A stretch of DNA of 64,000 nt from Micromonospora sp. CP22 (GCF_009712475.1 NZ_VCJO01000002.1:372001-436000); one strand, 5' to 3'. Positions 8,736 to 17,729 are shown, counted from the first letter of the stretch. The notes: generated by a model from the sequence alone, not told the origin. Program-made: numbers and translations.

Positions 8736-9815
8736 TCACTTCGGCTGGGCGGCCGAGGTGACCGTGACGGTGCCGGCGGCGATGTCCGCCTTCAGCTTGT
8801 CGACCTCGGCCTTCAGCTCGGCCGGAACCTTGCTGTCGAAGTCGTGGTACGGGGCCAGCGAGACGCCCTCGTTGGCCAGCGTGCCGACGAAGCCCTCCTC
8901 GGCGTTGAGCTTCTCGCCGCCAGCGGCCTTGAGGACGGCGTCCTTGACCGCACCCGGGATGTTCTTCACCACGGTGGTGATGATCGCCGGGCAGTCCGGG
9001 GTGCTCTCGCAGCCGTCGACGTCCACCCAGATGGTGTTGTACTTGCCACCCGAGGCCTTGGCCGCACCGGTGGTGCCGAGGCCGGCGCCGCCGGCGACCG
9101 GCATGATGATGTCCGCACCCTGGGCGACCAGCGCGTCGCTGACCTTCTTGCCCTCGTCCTGCTTGACGAAGTCGTTGGTGAAGGAGCCGTTCTGGGTCTC
9201 CTTGTTCCAACCGAGGGCCTGGACGCTCGCGCTCTTGGCCTCGTTGTAGTAGGCCACGCCGTCGACGAAGCCGTCCATGAAGATGGTCACCGGCGGGATC
9301 TTCATGCCGCCGTAGGTCGCCACCTTGCCGCTCTCGCTCATCCCGGCGGCGACGTACCCGGCCAGGAAGCCGGCCTGGGCGGTGTCGAACTCCATCGGGT
9401 AGACGTTGGCCACGCCCGGGTTGGCGTCGACGATGCCGAACTGCTGGTCCGGGTTCGCCTCGGCGATCTTCTTGGTGGCGTCCTGCATCAGCCCACCGAC
9501 GGCCAGGATGAAGTCGCAGTCCTGGTTGACGTACTGGGTGAGGTTCGGCTCGTAGTCCGCCTCAGCCTTGGACGCGACGTACTTGATGTCGATGTTGCTG
9601 TTCTCCGCCTTGGCCTCTTCCAGGCCCTTCCAGGCGGAGGCGTTGAACGACTTGTCGTCGATGCCGCCGACGTCAGTGACCATGCAGGCGGTGTACTTCT
9701 CGCCTGAACCGGCGTTGTTGTCCTCATCCGGAGCCTCGCCACAGGCGGCGGCGCTCAGTACGAGCCCACCCGCCGCGATGATCGAGGCGATCCGCATCCC
9801 ACGCACCGAGCGCAA
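8736..9815 (-). CDS. BMP-family nucleoside-binding lipoprotein
   Basis: 359-residue extracytoplasmic binding protein (BMP/PnrA family) delivering nucleosides to the ABC importer downstream. A lipoprotein signal peptide ends in the lipobox LSAAAC, followed by an acidic linker. The family's opening '[20 protein letters not shown]' is intact, as are '[16 protein letters not shown]' and '[13 protein letters not shown]'. The start chosen is TTG at 9815, six bases after AAGGAG; an ATG seven residues later would lack a ribosome-binding site. It is the first gene of the operon reading leftwards; a small inverted repeat (CACCGCG/CGCGGTG, about 9838-9856) lies in its leader. Confidence 0.93.
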   Translation of the reverse strand: MRSVRGMRIASIIAAGGLVLSAAACGEAPDEDNNAGSGEKYTACMVTDVGGIDDKSFNASAWKGLEEAKAENSNIDIKYVASKAEADYEPNLTQYVNQDCDFILAVGGLMQDATKKIAEANPDQQFGIVDANPGVANVYPMEFDTAQAGFLAGYVAAGMSESGKVATYGGMKIPPVTIFMDGFVDGVAYYNEAKSASVQALGWNKETQNGSFTNDFVKQDEGKKVSDALVAQGADIIMPVAGGAGLGTTGAAKASGGKYNTIWVDVDGCESTPDCPAIITTVVKNIPGAVKDAVLKAAGGEKLNAEEGFVGTLANEGVSLAPYHDFDSKVPAELKAEVDKLKADIAAGTVTVTSAAQPK

Positions 9816-10074
9816 GACGTCTCCTTCCCATTGCACACCGCGGGTTACGCGGTGGCAGCCCTTGAACCGGCCTGCGCCTTGCCGCCGGCGTCCCACGTTA
9901 CGGGAGGAGAGCGTACGCCCACGCCCACCTGCCGACCGACAATCGTGCAGGACTGTTGGAGGCCTGTTACCCCTACGTAATGCTTGGGTGGGCCCCGTCA
10001 CTCAGGGTGCCGGTAGACAGGTGGGCGTGTGCCGTAAAAGCGAGTTTTCTCCGTCGGCGCAGTGGGCCGCCCCG

Positions 10075-10425
10075 CTACCGCCAGAAGACCGCCACAGCCG
10101 CGTTGACCAGGGTGAGTCCCACGATGGCGAGGAAGTGCCCCCGGTTGACCTCAGTGCGCTTACGGGAGAAGAAGACCATGACGAAGATCAGCAGAGCGAT
10201 CACCAGCTTCGTCACAAGCTTCCCCGGCGCCGGCTCGTCGCCGTCGCGCAGCGGCGCGCTCAGCCCGATGCCGCTCAGCACCTGGATCACGGCCCCCCAG
10301 AGCATGGCGGCGTTGACCCGGAGCTTGCCGGTGAGGTATTGGGCGATCGCACCACCGAGCAGCAGCGCGAACCCGATCAGATGGACGTAGAGGAGGATGA
10401 GTCGAAGTGCTTCCACCCGACCCAT
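10075..10425 (-). CDS. Small integral membrane protein, function unknown
   Basis: 116 residues with four predicted membrane helices: 'LILLYVHLIGFALLLGGAIA', the 'AAMLWGAVIQVLSGIGL' segment, 'LVIALLIFVMVFFS' and 'LAIVGLTLVNAAVAVFW'. The N-terminal helix with a Y-x-H-L motif recalls small cytochrome-like or copper-resistance-type membrane proteins of actinomycetes, but no cofactor ligand pair can be argued. It lies alone between the nucleoside and maltose transport groups; no regulation is evident. Confidence 0.75.
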   Translation of the reverse strand: MGRVEALRLILLYVHLIGFALLLGGAIAQYLTGKLRVNAAMLWGAVIQVLSGIGLSAPLRDGDEPAPGKLVTKLVIALLIFVMVFFSRKRTEVNRGHFLAIVGLTLVNAAVAVFWR

Positions 10426-10512
10426 CCTGCCCTATCAACGACGTTTTGTAGTAGAGGCGCCCCCGGAAATCCGGGCTGCTCCCGGCACCGGCGACCGGCC
10501 GATCACGCCCGG

Positions 10513-11412
10513 TCAGCCCTTGGTGCCTCCGGCGGTCAGCCCGGAGACCAGGTGCCGCTGAGCGATCATGAACACCACACCGGCCGGCACGGTCACCAGG
10601 ACCGCCGCCGCCGTCAGGTACTCCCACTGCGGGTTGAACTGCGGCACGAACTGCTGGAGCCCGTACGCCAGGGTGAACGTGTCGTCGGTCTGGATGAACG
10701 CCGACGCGTACATCACCTCGCCCCAGGCGGTGAGGAAGGTGTAGAAGGCGGTGACCGCGATGGCCGGTCGGGCCAGTGGCAACACCACCCGCCAGAAGAT
10801 CGCGAACGGACCGCAGCCGTCCAGCGCCGCCGCCTCGTCCAGCGAGGTGGGGATGGAGTCGAAGTAGCCCTTGAGCATCCAGGCGCAGAACGGCACCGCG
10901 ATGGTCAGGTACGCGATGACCAGAGCCGGCAACGTGTTGATCAGACCGAGCCGGGCCATGATCGTGTAGATCGGCACGATCAGGATGGCCGCCGGGAACA
11001 TCTGGGTGATCAGGAAGGTCATCATCAACGGCCGACGCCCGGGGAAGTTGAACCGGGACACCGCGTATCCGGTGGTGGCCGAGAAGAAGATGCCGATCAG
11101 CATCGTGAACGCCGCCACGATCACCGAGTTCAGCAGCCACCTCGGGAAGTTCGTGTCGAACAGCACGTAGCTGTAGTTGGCCAGGGTCGGGTCCTTGACC
11201 AGGGTCAGCTCGCTGCTCTGCACCGCGTACCCGGGTTTGAACGAGGCCAGCAGCACCCAGACGATCGGGCCGAGCGCGATCAGCGAGGCGATGACCAGCG
11301 TGCCGTGCAGCAGCAGGGATTTCACCGGGCTGCGCCGGCTGCGGCCGGGCCGGTTGCCGACCTTCGCCGGGGCGGCCGGAACCGCCGCTGCGGGAGTGGT
11401 CAGTTGGCTCAT
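10513..11412 (-). CDS. malG: Maltose/maltodextrin-type ABC transporter permease MalG
   Basis: 299-residue inner-membrane permease of the MalG family with a ~35-residue cytosolic N-terminus and six membrane helices. The EAA coupling loop is visible as 'DEAAALDGCGPFAIFWRVVLP', where the ATPase docks, and the C-terminus 'SGLTAGGTKG' is typical of actinobacterial MalG proteins. malF stops 1 bp upstream, so the genes are co-translated. The importer ATPase is not encoded here; in actinomycetes a single MsiK-type ATPase encoded elsewhere usually serves several such importers (inference). Confidence 0.9.
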   Translation of the reverse strand: MSQLTTPAAAVPAAPAKVGNRPGRSRRSPVKSLLLHGTLVIASLIALGPIVWVLLASFKPGYAVQSSELTLVKDPTLANYSYVLFDTNFPRWLLNSVIVAAFTMLIGIFFSATTGYAVSRFNFPGRRPLMMTFLITQMFPAAILIVPIYTIMARLGLINTLPALVIAYLTIAVPFCAWMLKGYFDSIPTSLDEAAALDGCGPFAIFWRVVLPLARPAIAVTAFYTFLTAWGEVMYASAFIQTDDTFTLAYGLQQFVPQFNPQWEYLTAAAVLVTVPAGVVFMIAQRHLVSGLTAGGTKG

Positions 11413-11413
11413 G

Positions 11414-12430
11414 TCACCACACCTCGCCTTGCTTGCGCAGCGCCCGCCGGTAGAACAGCGAGAACACCAGCAGGATCGACAGGATCAGCACGCCGTACGT
11501 GGACGCGAGCGAGTAGTTGCGGATGCCCTCGAACGCCGCCCGGAAGGCACCGGTCACCAGGATCTCGGTCTCGCCCGCCGGCTGCCCCTCGGTCACCAGG
11601 AAGATGATCGGGAACATGTTGAACGTCCAGATCGTGCCGAGCAGGATCACCGTCATGCTGACCGGGCGCAGTCCCGGCAGGGTGATGTTGCGGAACCGCT
11701 GCCACGCGGAGGCACCGTCGATCTCGGCGGCCTCGTACAACTCGCCGGGAATCGTCTGCATCCCGCCCAGCAGGGCGACCATCATGAACGGCACGCCGAG
11801 CCAGATGTTGGTGATGATCGCGGTGAGCAGCGACGTCCACTGGTTGGCGAACCAGTCGACCGAGTCGATGCCGAGCGAGGTGAGCAGCGAGTTCGCCAGG
11901 CCGAAGCGCTCGTTGAAGATGAACTTCCAGGCGAAGGCGCTGACGAAGGCCGGTACCGCCCAGGGCAGGACCAGCAGCACCCGGTAGAGACCGCGACCCC
12001 GCATCGGACGGTTGAGCATCACGGCCAGGCCGAGGCCCAGACCGTAGTGGAACACGACGCACCCGAGAGTCCAGATCAGCGTGATGCCGGTCCACTGCCA
12101 GAAGTCGCCGACATTGCCGCTGAGCACGTTGATGTAGTTGTCGAGACCGACGAACTCCCACCGGTTGGGGTTCTCGGCACAGACCTCGCCACCGGTGATC
12201 GACCTGGTGCAGATCTCTGCGGCCTGGTTGGCCTCGGTGAGGTTGGTGAGGGAGATCCAGATCCCCCGGACCAGCGGGTAGAAGATCAGGACTGCCAGGA
12301 CGATGACGACGGGCAGCACCATCGCCCAGGCGTACCAGTGTTGCTCCCAGCTGCGGCGCAGCCGGGAGGGACGAGCGGATCGGCCGGGCGGCGGCGAGGG
12401 GGGCGCCGGTTCGGCTGTCACGGTGGTCAT
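11414..12430 (-). CDS. malF: Maltose/maltodextrin-type ABC transporter permease MalF
   Basis: 338-residue permease. A proline-rich cytosolic N-terminus is followed by 'WYAWAMVLPVVIVLAVLIF' and further membrane helices. A periplasmic insertion (residues ~75-100) holds paired cysteines in 'EICTRSITGGEVCAENP', frequent in actinobacterial MalF. The EAA motif is 'EAAEIDGASAWQRFRNITLP'. The start ATG at 12430 has GGAG upstream; the frame is open far upstream over malE but this is not coding. Pairs with malG immediately downstream. Confidence 0.9.
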   Translation of the reverse strand: MTTVTAEPAPPSPPPGRSARPSRLRRSWEQHWYAWAMVLPVVIVLAVLIFYPLVRGIWISLTNLTEANQAAEICTRSITGGEVCAENPNRWEFVGLDNYINVLSGNVGDFWQWTGITLIWTLGCVVFHYGLGLGLAVMLNRPMRGRGLYRVLLVLPWAVPAFVSAFAWKFIFNERFGLANSLLTSLGIDSVDWFANQWTSLLTAIITNIWLGVPFMMVALLGGMQTIPGELYEAAEIDGASAWQRFRNITLPGLRPVSMTVILLGTIWTFNMFPIIFLVTEGQPAGETEILVTGAFRAAFEGIRNYSLASTYGVLILSILLVFSLFYRRALRKQGEVW

Positions 12431-12454
12431 CAGCTGCGCTCCATGAGGGGAGGT

Positions 12455-12497
12455 CCGGCAGGGCCGGTGACCGGTGCCGGTCACGCGACCCTGCCGG
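12455..12497 (-). terminator. malE-malF intercistronic hairpin
   Basis: A compound hairpin: outer arms 12455-12463 and 12489-12497 (CCGGCAGGG/CCCTGCCGG) enclose an inner stem GTGACCGG/CCGGTCAC at 12467-12484. It lies between malE and malF and probably limits read-through or protects the malE transcript, so that the binding protein outnumbers the permeases (inference from position). Confidence 0.65.
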
Positions 12498-12519
12498 GTG
12501 CCGAGAGATCCGGCTGAGG

Positions 12520-13821
12520 TCAGTTCTCGTAGGAGGGAACGACCTCGGCCTTGTACTTCTTCGCGACGGTGTCCAGCGCGGCCTTCGGGTCCTTGTTCTG
12601 GATCAGGACCTCGGTGGCCATCTGGTCGAGCGGGCCGAAGAACTGACCGGCCTCGGGGATCCACGGACGACCGACGCCGGCCTCGACCACCGGCTGGAAG
12701 GCGGCGACGGTGGGGTTGTTCTTCACCGCGTCGAGGTCGTACGCCGAGCTGCGGGTCGGCAGCAGGCCGAGCTTCTCGGACAGGAACGCCTGCGACTCGG
12801 CGGAGCTCATGAACTTGACGAACGCGACGGCGGCGTCGACCTTCTCCTGCGGCATGCCGGACCAGATCACGTAGTTGTGGCCGCCGACCGGACCACCGGC
12901 GCGGGTCGAGCCGCCCGGCACCGGCGCGATGCCCAGGTTCTCCAGGCCGCCGAAGTCCGGTGCCTGCTGGACGTTGTTGACCTCCCACGGCCCGTTGATG
13001 ATCATGGCGACCTTCTTCTCCTTGAAGAGGGTCATCATGGTGCCGTAGGCGTCGTTGGCGGACGGCTTGGCAGCCGCCCCGCTGTCGATCAGGTCCTTGG
13101 CGATCGCCAGCCCGGCCGCGTTCTGCTCCGAGTTGATGATGATCTTCTTGTTCGCGGCGTCGACCAGGTCGCCGCCCTCGCCGTACATGAAGGGCAGCAG
13201 GAAGTAGCCGGCCGGGTTGAGGTAGAGCCCCTCGGCGTCGGTCTTGTCCTTGATGGTCTTCGCCGCCGTCTTCAGCTCGGCCCAGGTCTTCGGCGGCTCG
13301 CTGATGCCGGCCCGGTTCAGCAGTTCCTTGTTGTACATCAGCGCGAGGCTGTCGGTGACCTGAGGAACGCCGTAGGTCTTGCCGTCGAACTTGTTGGAGG
13401 CGAGCGGGGTCTCCAGGAAGTCGGACTCGTCGGCGAGCAGCTCGGAGCCGTCCAGCGCGTACAGGTGACCCAGCGAGGCGAACTCGGGCACCCAGGCGAC
13501 CTCGGCCCGCAGGATGTCCGGGGCACCGGTCTTGGCCTGCGCGGCGGTCTTGAACTTGTTCTGCGCCTCACCGAACGGGACCGACTGGTAGTTGATCTTG
13601 ACGTTCGGGTAGGTCTGGTTGAACTTGGCGATCAGCTCCTGGAACGCCGGGCCCTCGTTCTTCGGGTCCGAGGTGTCCCACCAGGTCAGTTCTGCGGTGA
13701 GGGAGGCGGGGTCGACCGCCGGCTGCCCCTCGGCCGCCTTCTCCTCGCCGCCGCACGCGGCGACGGAAAGGGCGAGAGTGGCAGAGGCGAGTACGGCGAT
13801 CCCCCTGGCTGTGCGGCGCAT
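12520..13821 (-). CDS. malE: Maltose/maltodextrin-type substrate-binding lipoprotein MalE
   Basis: 433-residue extracellular solute-binding protein (family 1). The signal peptide ends with lipobox LSVAAC followed by a Glu-rich linker. Mature sequence features include 'LTWWDTSDPKNEGPAF', 'GAPDILRAEVAWVPEFASLG', 'YGVPQVTDSLALMYNKELL' and 'VAMIINGPWEV', all typical of maltose/trehalose-type binding proteins. The start ATG at 13821 follows TAGGAGCGAAC. It is the first gene of malE-malF-malG and is divergent from the LacI regulator. The neighbouring alpha-glucosidase suggests an alpha-glucoside ligand; maltose, maltodextrin or trehalose cannot be told apart from sequence. Confidence 0.92.
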   Translation of the reverse strand: MRRTARGIAVLASATLALSVAACGGEEKAAEGQPAVDPASLTAELTWWDTSDPKNEGPAFQELIAKFNQTYPNVKINYQSVPFGEAQNKFKTAAQAKTGAPDILRAEVAWVPEFASLGHLYALDGSELLADESDFLETPLASNKFDGKTYGVPQVTDSLALMYNKELLNRAGISEPPKTWAELKTAAKTIKDKTDAEGLYLNPAGYFLLPFMYGEGGDLVDAANKKIIINSEQNAAGLAIAKDLIDSGAAAKPSANDAYGTMMTLFKEKKVAMIINGPWEVNNVQQAPDFGGLENLGIAPVPGGSTRAGGPVGGHNYVIWSGMPQEKVDAAVAFVKFMSSAESQAFLSEKLGLLPTRSSAYDLDAVKNNPTVAAFQPVVEAGVGRPWIPEAGQFFGPLDQMATEVLIQNKDPKAALDTVAKKYKAEVVPSYEN

Positions 13822-14151
13822 GTTCGCTCCTAGGTTGCCTGCCGGGTAACGGCGGGACAGTAGCAAGAACTTTCGAAACTAGAAACCCCTTGCGAACACC
13901 GCTGCAACAACCGTGCCCCATCCGCAACTCCGGTTACCGACAAGTGGCCGCCGTCGGGGCATTTCGCCCACAGAATCCGGTGACCGAACTCGCCGTATCG
14001 GTCACCATCAGCGCAGCATGTGCGGACCGAACGTGCCCTAACGGCACGGCTGCCGCGCACTGGCGAGGCGTGCCCTCGACACACCCTGCCGGGTCCTGCA
14101 ACTTCTTGCTGGCCACTGCGCAAGAAGATGGTGGTGAGCTACAGTGCCGCC
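13822..14151. promoter_or_regulatory. Divergent malE/lacI control region
   Basis: 330 bp without a gene between the divergent malE and LacI-regulator starts. It contains a TTTCGAAA palindrome (13871-13878) about 50 bp from malE, a nearby CCTTGCGAAC half-site (about 13888-13897), and a perfect inverted repeat CTTCTTGC (14102-14109) / GCAAGAAG (14120-14127) just upstream of the regulator. The CTTGCGC/GCGCAAG core recurs as a full palindrome before the alpha-glucosidase, so these are candidate operators of the local LacI protein. Apart from these I see nothing in the stretch. Confidence 0.55.
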
Positions 14152-15231
14152 ATGCGCGCTCGCCTGTCCGACATCGCCCAGCAGGCCGACGTCAGTGAGG
14201 CCACGGTGTCGCGGGTGCTCAACGACCGCCCCGGCGTGGCCCCCGAGACCCGGCAGGCCGTCCTGACCGCCCTCGACGTGCTCGGCTACGAGCGCCCCGC
14301 CCGACTGCGCAAGCGCAGCGCCGGGTTGGTCGGTCTGGTGGTTCCGGAGCTGGACAACCCGATCTTCCCGGCGTTCGCCCAGATCATCGAGTCGGCGCTG
14401 GCCCCCACCGGCTACACCCCGGTGCTGTGCACCCAGACCCCCGGCGGCGTACGCGAGGACGAGTACGTCGAGATGCTGTTGGACCGACAGGTGTCCGGCA
14501 TCGTCTTCGTCTCCGGCCTGCACGCCGACACCGCCGCCGACCACGACCGGTACCGCACCCTGCTCGCCCGCCCGCTGCCGATCGTGATGATCAACGGGTA
14601 CGCGCCGGGCCTGCCCGCGCCCTTCGTCTCCTGCGACGACCGGGAGGCCGCCGAACTGGCGGTGGCCCACCTGGTGGCTCTGGGCCACCGCCGGATCGGT
14701 CTGATCACCGGACCGGACCGCTTCGTGCCGGTGCAGCGCAAGGTCAGCGGATACAAGTCGGCGATGGAACGTCTCGCGGGTGTGGACGAACCCGAGTTGG
14801 CCGAGCTGACCGAGCTGTCGCTGTTCGGCGTCGAAGGCGGGGAGGCGGCGGCGGCCCGGTTGATCGAGCGCGGCGCCACCGGCATCGTCTGCGGCTCCGA
14901 CCTGATGGCCCTCGGTGCCATCCGGGCCGCCCGACAGCGGGGCATGTCGGTGCCGGAGGACCTCTCGGTGGTCGGCTACGACGACTCACCGCTGATGGCC
15001 TTCACCGACCCGCCCCTGACCACCATGCGCCAGCCGGTGGCCGCCATGGCGATCGCCGCGGTGCGGGCCCTGGTCGACGAGATCAACGGCCATGGCGCCC
15101 CACACTCGGAGTACCTGTTCCGGCCGGAACTGGTGGTGCGGGGGTCGACGGCGGTGGCCCGGCAGGACGGTACGCCGAGCGGTCCCAGCCGGCAGCGGCC
15201 GGCCCCGCCGGCGATCGCGGTCCCGGCGTAG
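14152..15231 (+). CDS. LacI-family transcriptional regulator (MalR-like)
   Basis: 359 residues: N-terminal LacI helix-turn-helix 'LSDIAQQADVSEATVSRVLN' followed by the hinge and a periplasmic-binding-protein-like sensor domain ('LVGLVVPELDNPIFPAFAQ', 'GYDDSPLMAFTDPPLTTMRQP'). It probably represses malEFG and the alpha-glucosidase flanking it and is released by an alpha-glucoside. The start ATG at 14152 begins right before the HTH; an ATG at 14128 in frame is possible, neither has a clear ribosome-binding site. An inverted repeat at 14102-14127 overlaps its promoter, suggesting autoregulation. Confidence 0.88.
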   Translation: MRARLSDIAQQADVSEATVSRVLNDRPGVAPETRQAVLTALDVLGYERPARLRKRSAGLVGLVVPELDNPIFPAFAQIIESALAPTGYTPVLCTQTPGGVREDEYVEMLLDRQVSGIVFVSGLHADTAADHDRYRTLLARPLPIVMINGYAPGLPAPFVSCDDREAAELAVAHLVALGHRRIGLITGPDRFVPVQRKVSGYKSAMERLAGVDEPELAELTELSLFGVEGGEAAAARLIERGATGIVCGSDLMALGAIRAARQRGMSVPEDLSVVGYDDSPLMAFTDPPLTTMRQPVAAMAIAAVRALVDEINGHGAPHSEYLFRPELVVRGSTAVARQDGTPSGPSRQRPAPPAIAVPA

Positions 15232-15285
15232 CCCGCCCGAAGCAGCACCGGCCCGACTGGGCCAGAGGACGGCTCCTGTGGCGCA

Positions 15286-15332
15286 TCTTGCGCAAGAAAT
15301 GCTTGACTCTTGCAGAGTTGGCCCGGCATCCT
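15286..15332 (+). promoter_or_regulatory. Putative MalR operator and promoter of the alpha-glucosidase gene
   Basis: A perfect 12-bp palindrome TCTTGCGCAAGA (15286-15297) is followed by a candidate -35 TTGACT (15303-15308), a second CTTGCAG half-site in the spacer, and a weak -10 (CATCCT, 15327-15332). The palindrome shares its core with the inverted repeat before the LacI gene. The transcription start is not established. Confidence 0.55.
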
Positions 15333-15410
15333 TCTCAGACACCCGTGCGTCCCCACCTCACCAGCGCCGGGTTGCCGCCGTCCCGCGACAGCAGAAACGG
15401 GGAACACCCG

Positions 15411-17042
15411 ATGACCGTCAGCACCCCCTCGCCGCTGACCTCCGACGCCGACTGGTGGCGGTCCGCCGTCGTCTACCAGGTCTACGTCCGCAGCTTCGCC
15501 GACTCCGACGGCGACGGCATCGGCGACCTCCAGGGCATCCGGGCACGCCTGCCGTACCTGCGTGACCTCGGTGTCGACGCGCTCTGGCTGACCCCCTTCT
15601 ACACCTCGCCCATGGTCGACGGCGGTTACGACGTCGCCGACTACCGCGACGTGGACCCGATGTTCGGCAACCTCGCCGACTTCGAGGCGATGATCACCGA
15701 CGCCCACGCGCTCGGCCTGCGGATCATCGTCGACATCGTGCCGAACCACACCTCCGACAAGCACCCGTGGTTCACTGCGGCACTGGCCGCCGCCCCCGGC
15801 TCACCGGAGCGGGCGCGCTACCTCTTCGCCGACGGCAAGGGCGACGACGGCGAACTGCCCCCCAACGACTGGGAGAGCATCTTCGGCGGCCCGGCCTGGA
15901 CCCGGGTTGCCGACGGTCAGTGGTACCTGCACCTGTTCGACCCGGCCCAGCCCGACCTGAACTGGCGACACCCCGAGGTACGCGCCGAGTTCGAGGACAT
16001 CCTGCGCTTCTGGTTGGACCGTGGCGTCGACGGATTCCGGATCGACGTGGCCCACGGCATGATCAAGGCCGAAGGGTTGCCGGACGTCGGATTCAGCTCG
16101 ATGACCACCGGCCGACGCCAGTCCGAACTGCTCGGCAAGGGTCGGCTGCCCTACTTCGACCAGGACGAGGTGCACGAGATCTACCGCGCCTGGCGACCCA
16201 TCCTGGACAGCTACCCGGGTGGTCGGATGGCCGTCGCCGAGGCGTGGGCCGAGACCCCGCAGCGACTGGCCCGCTACATCGGCCCGGACGAGCTGCACCA
16301 GGCTTTCAGCTTCGACTTCCTCGACGCCACCTGGTCGGCGGACTCGTTCCGCAAAGTGATCGACACGGCGCTCGCCGAGTCGACGATCGTCGGCGCACCG
16401 ACCACCTGGGTGCTGTCCAACCACGACCGGCAACGGCACGTCACCCGCTACGGCGACGGGGAGATCGGGCTGCGCCGGGCCCGGGCCGCCGCGCTGCTGA
16501 TGCTCGCCCTGCCCGGCTGCGCCTACCTCTACCAGGGTGAGGAACTGGGCCTGCCCGAGGTGCTGGACCTGCCCGACGAGCTGCGCCAGGACCCGGCCTT
16601 CCTGCGTACCGGTGAGAGCCGGGACGGCTGCCGGGTGCCGATCCCGTGGAGCGGCGAACTGGCGCCGTACGGCTTCGGCCCGGCCGGTAGCGAGCTGAGC
16701 TGGCTGCCCGCTCCGGCGACCTGGCGTGACCTGTCGGTGGCCGCGCAGACCGGCACACCCGGCTCCACCCTGGAGCTGTACCGCGCGGCGCTGCGGATCC
16801 GCGGCCAGCACCCGGCGTTGGCCGGTGTCGGCGGCATCACCTGGTTGGAGACCGGTCCGGGAGTGCTCGCCTTCGAGCGCCGGGCCGACGAGACCGTGTT
16901 GACCTGCGTGGTGAACATCAGCGACGCGCCGGTGGCGATCGACGGGTACGGCACTCCCCTCGTCGCCAGCGCGACGCTGACCGAACGCGACGGTGGGCAC
17001 CTGCTGCCGGTGGACGCGGCGGTGTGGTTCGAGCGGTCCTGA
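15411..17042 (+). CDS. GH13 alpha-glucosidase (oligo-1,6-/alpha-1,4-glucosidase type)
   Basis: 543-residue cytosolic glycoside hydrolase family 13 enzyme cleaving imported malto-oligosaccharides or isomaltose. Visible GH13 blocks: 'VYQVYVRSFADSDGDGIGDL', 'DIVPNHTS', 'GVDGFRIDVAHG' with the catalytic aspartate, 'MAVAEAW' with the acid/base glutamate, and 'VLSNHDRQR' with the transition-state aspartate. The QPDLNW segment and lack of a signal peptide fit the alpha-glucosidase subgroup. Start ATG at 15411 follows GGGGAACACCCG. It lies immediately downstream of the LacI gene but has its own operator/promoter-like region. Exact linkage preference is uncertain. Confidence 0.92.
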   Translation: MTVSTPSPLTSDADWWRSAVVYQVYVRSFADSDGDGIGDLQGIRARLPYLRDLGVDALWLTPFYTSPMVDGGYDVADYRDVDPMFGNLADFEAMITDAHALGLRIIVDIVPNHTSDKHPWFTAALAAAPGSPERARYLFADGKGDDGELPPNDWESIFGGPAWTRVADGQWYLHLFDPAQPDLNWRHPEVRAEFEDILRFWLDRGVDGFRIDVAHGMIKAEGLPDVGFSSMTTGRRQSELLGKGRLPYFDQDEVHEIYRAWRPILDSYPGGRMAVAEAWAETPQRLARYIGPDELHQAFSFDFLDATWSADSFRKVIDTALAESTIVGAPTTWVLSNHDRQRHVTRYGDGEIGLRRARAAALLMLALPGCAYLYQGEELGLPEVLDLPDELRQDPAFLRTGESRDGCRVPIPWSGELAPYGFGPAGSELSWLPAPATWRDLSVAAQTGTPGSTLELYRAALRIRGQHPALAGVGGITWLETGPGVLAFERRADETVLTCVVNISDAPVAIDGYGTPLVASATLTERDGGHLLPVDAAVWFERS

Positions 17043-17129
17043 ACGGGTACAAACCCATCGACTCGGCCGTCCGGCGTGCTACGCGCCGCCGGGCGGCTGA
17101 GCAAGACCCCTGTGGTGGGGGGTGCGACG

Positions 17130-17168
17130 GTGGCCGGTGCCCGGGGCGATCCCCCGGGCACCGGCCAC
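17130..17168. terminator. Bidirectional terminator between alpha-glucosidase and marR
   Basis: A 17-bp perfect stem (17130-17146 with 17152-17168) and short loop between two converging genes. Very GC-rich with no long T-run on either side, which is usual for actinobacterial terminators. Confidence 0.75.
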
Positions 17169-17201
17169 TCTGTGTCGTCGAGTCACGGCGGCGACCGGTG
17201 G

Positions 17202-17642
17202 TCAGCTCGGTTCGTGCTGGGCGAGCACCCGGCTGAGCAAATTGGTCAGTGTCTGCCGCTCGGTCGCCGACAGCGTCTTGAGCAGTTCGTCCTGCACCTG
17301 GTCGAGCACCCCGTCGATGCGGTGCAGTTGCCGCAGACCGGCTTCGGTGAGGGTCACCCGGTTGCGCCGTCCGTGTTCCGGGTCCGGTATCCGGTCGACG
17401 AAGCCCAGCTCGACCAGTTCGTTGACGGCCGCGACGACGTCGCTGCGGTCGATGCGGCAGCGGCGGCCGAGCAACGCCTGGCTTGACGGCCCGAACTCGT
17501 GCAAGGCGGCCAGGATGCGGTAGTGGTAGCCGCGCGCTCCCGCTGCCGCGAAGCCGTCGGACACCAGCCGGCGGGTGTGCACGGCAAGCTGGGTGATCAG
17601 CCAACTCGGCTTCACCGTCAAGCGCTGGGGAACGTCATCCAT
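17202..17642 (-). CDS. MarR-family transcriptional regulator
   Basis: 146 residues forming one winged helix-turn-helix MarR domain: 'RILAALHEFGPSSQALLGRR', recognition region 'DRSDVVAAVNELVELGFVDR' and the wing 'DPEHGRRNRVTLTEAG'. The ATG at 17642 has GGGTGGG upstream; a GTG three codons earlier is possible. It is divergent from a SnoaL-like gene, and three spaced TTGG-N5-CCA boxes fill the intergenic region, so it most likely represses that gene and itself. Inducing ligand unknown. Confidence 0.88.
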   Translation of the reverse strand: MDDVPQRLTVKPSWLITQLAVHTRRLVSDGFAAAGARGYHYRILAALHEFGPSSQALLGRRCRIDRSDVVAAVNELVELGFVDRIPDPEHGRRNRVTLTEAGLRQLHRIDGVLDQVQDELLKTLSATERQTLTNLLSRVLAQHEPS

Positions 17643-17659
17643 GACACCCACCCTAATGT

Positions 17660-17716
17660 GTTGGCCTCTCCAACATTTGCCGCTATGTTGGTTTCACCAA
17701 TGTTGGAGTCACCATC
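17660..17716. promoter_or_regulatory. Three MarR operator boxes, TTGG-N5-CCA(A)
   Basis: Three 15-bp boxes: GTTGGCCTCTCCAAC (17660-17674), GTTGGTTTCACCAAT (17687-17701) and GTTGGAGTCACCATC (17702-17716), starting 27 and 15 bp apart. The first is a perfect inverted repeat and the third is degenerate. They occupy the whole gap between the divergent marR and SnoaL-like genes, the expected place for a MarR dimer to block both promoters. Confidence 0.7.
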
Positions 17717-17729
17717 AAGGAGGGCTCTG

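Noticed and set aside
9568..11607. A 679-codon plus-strand frame antisense to the BMP and malG genes
   Set aside because: No recognisable domain and low-complexity composition; the opposite strand encodes intact family members.
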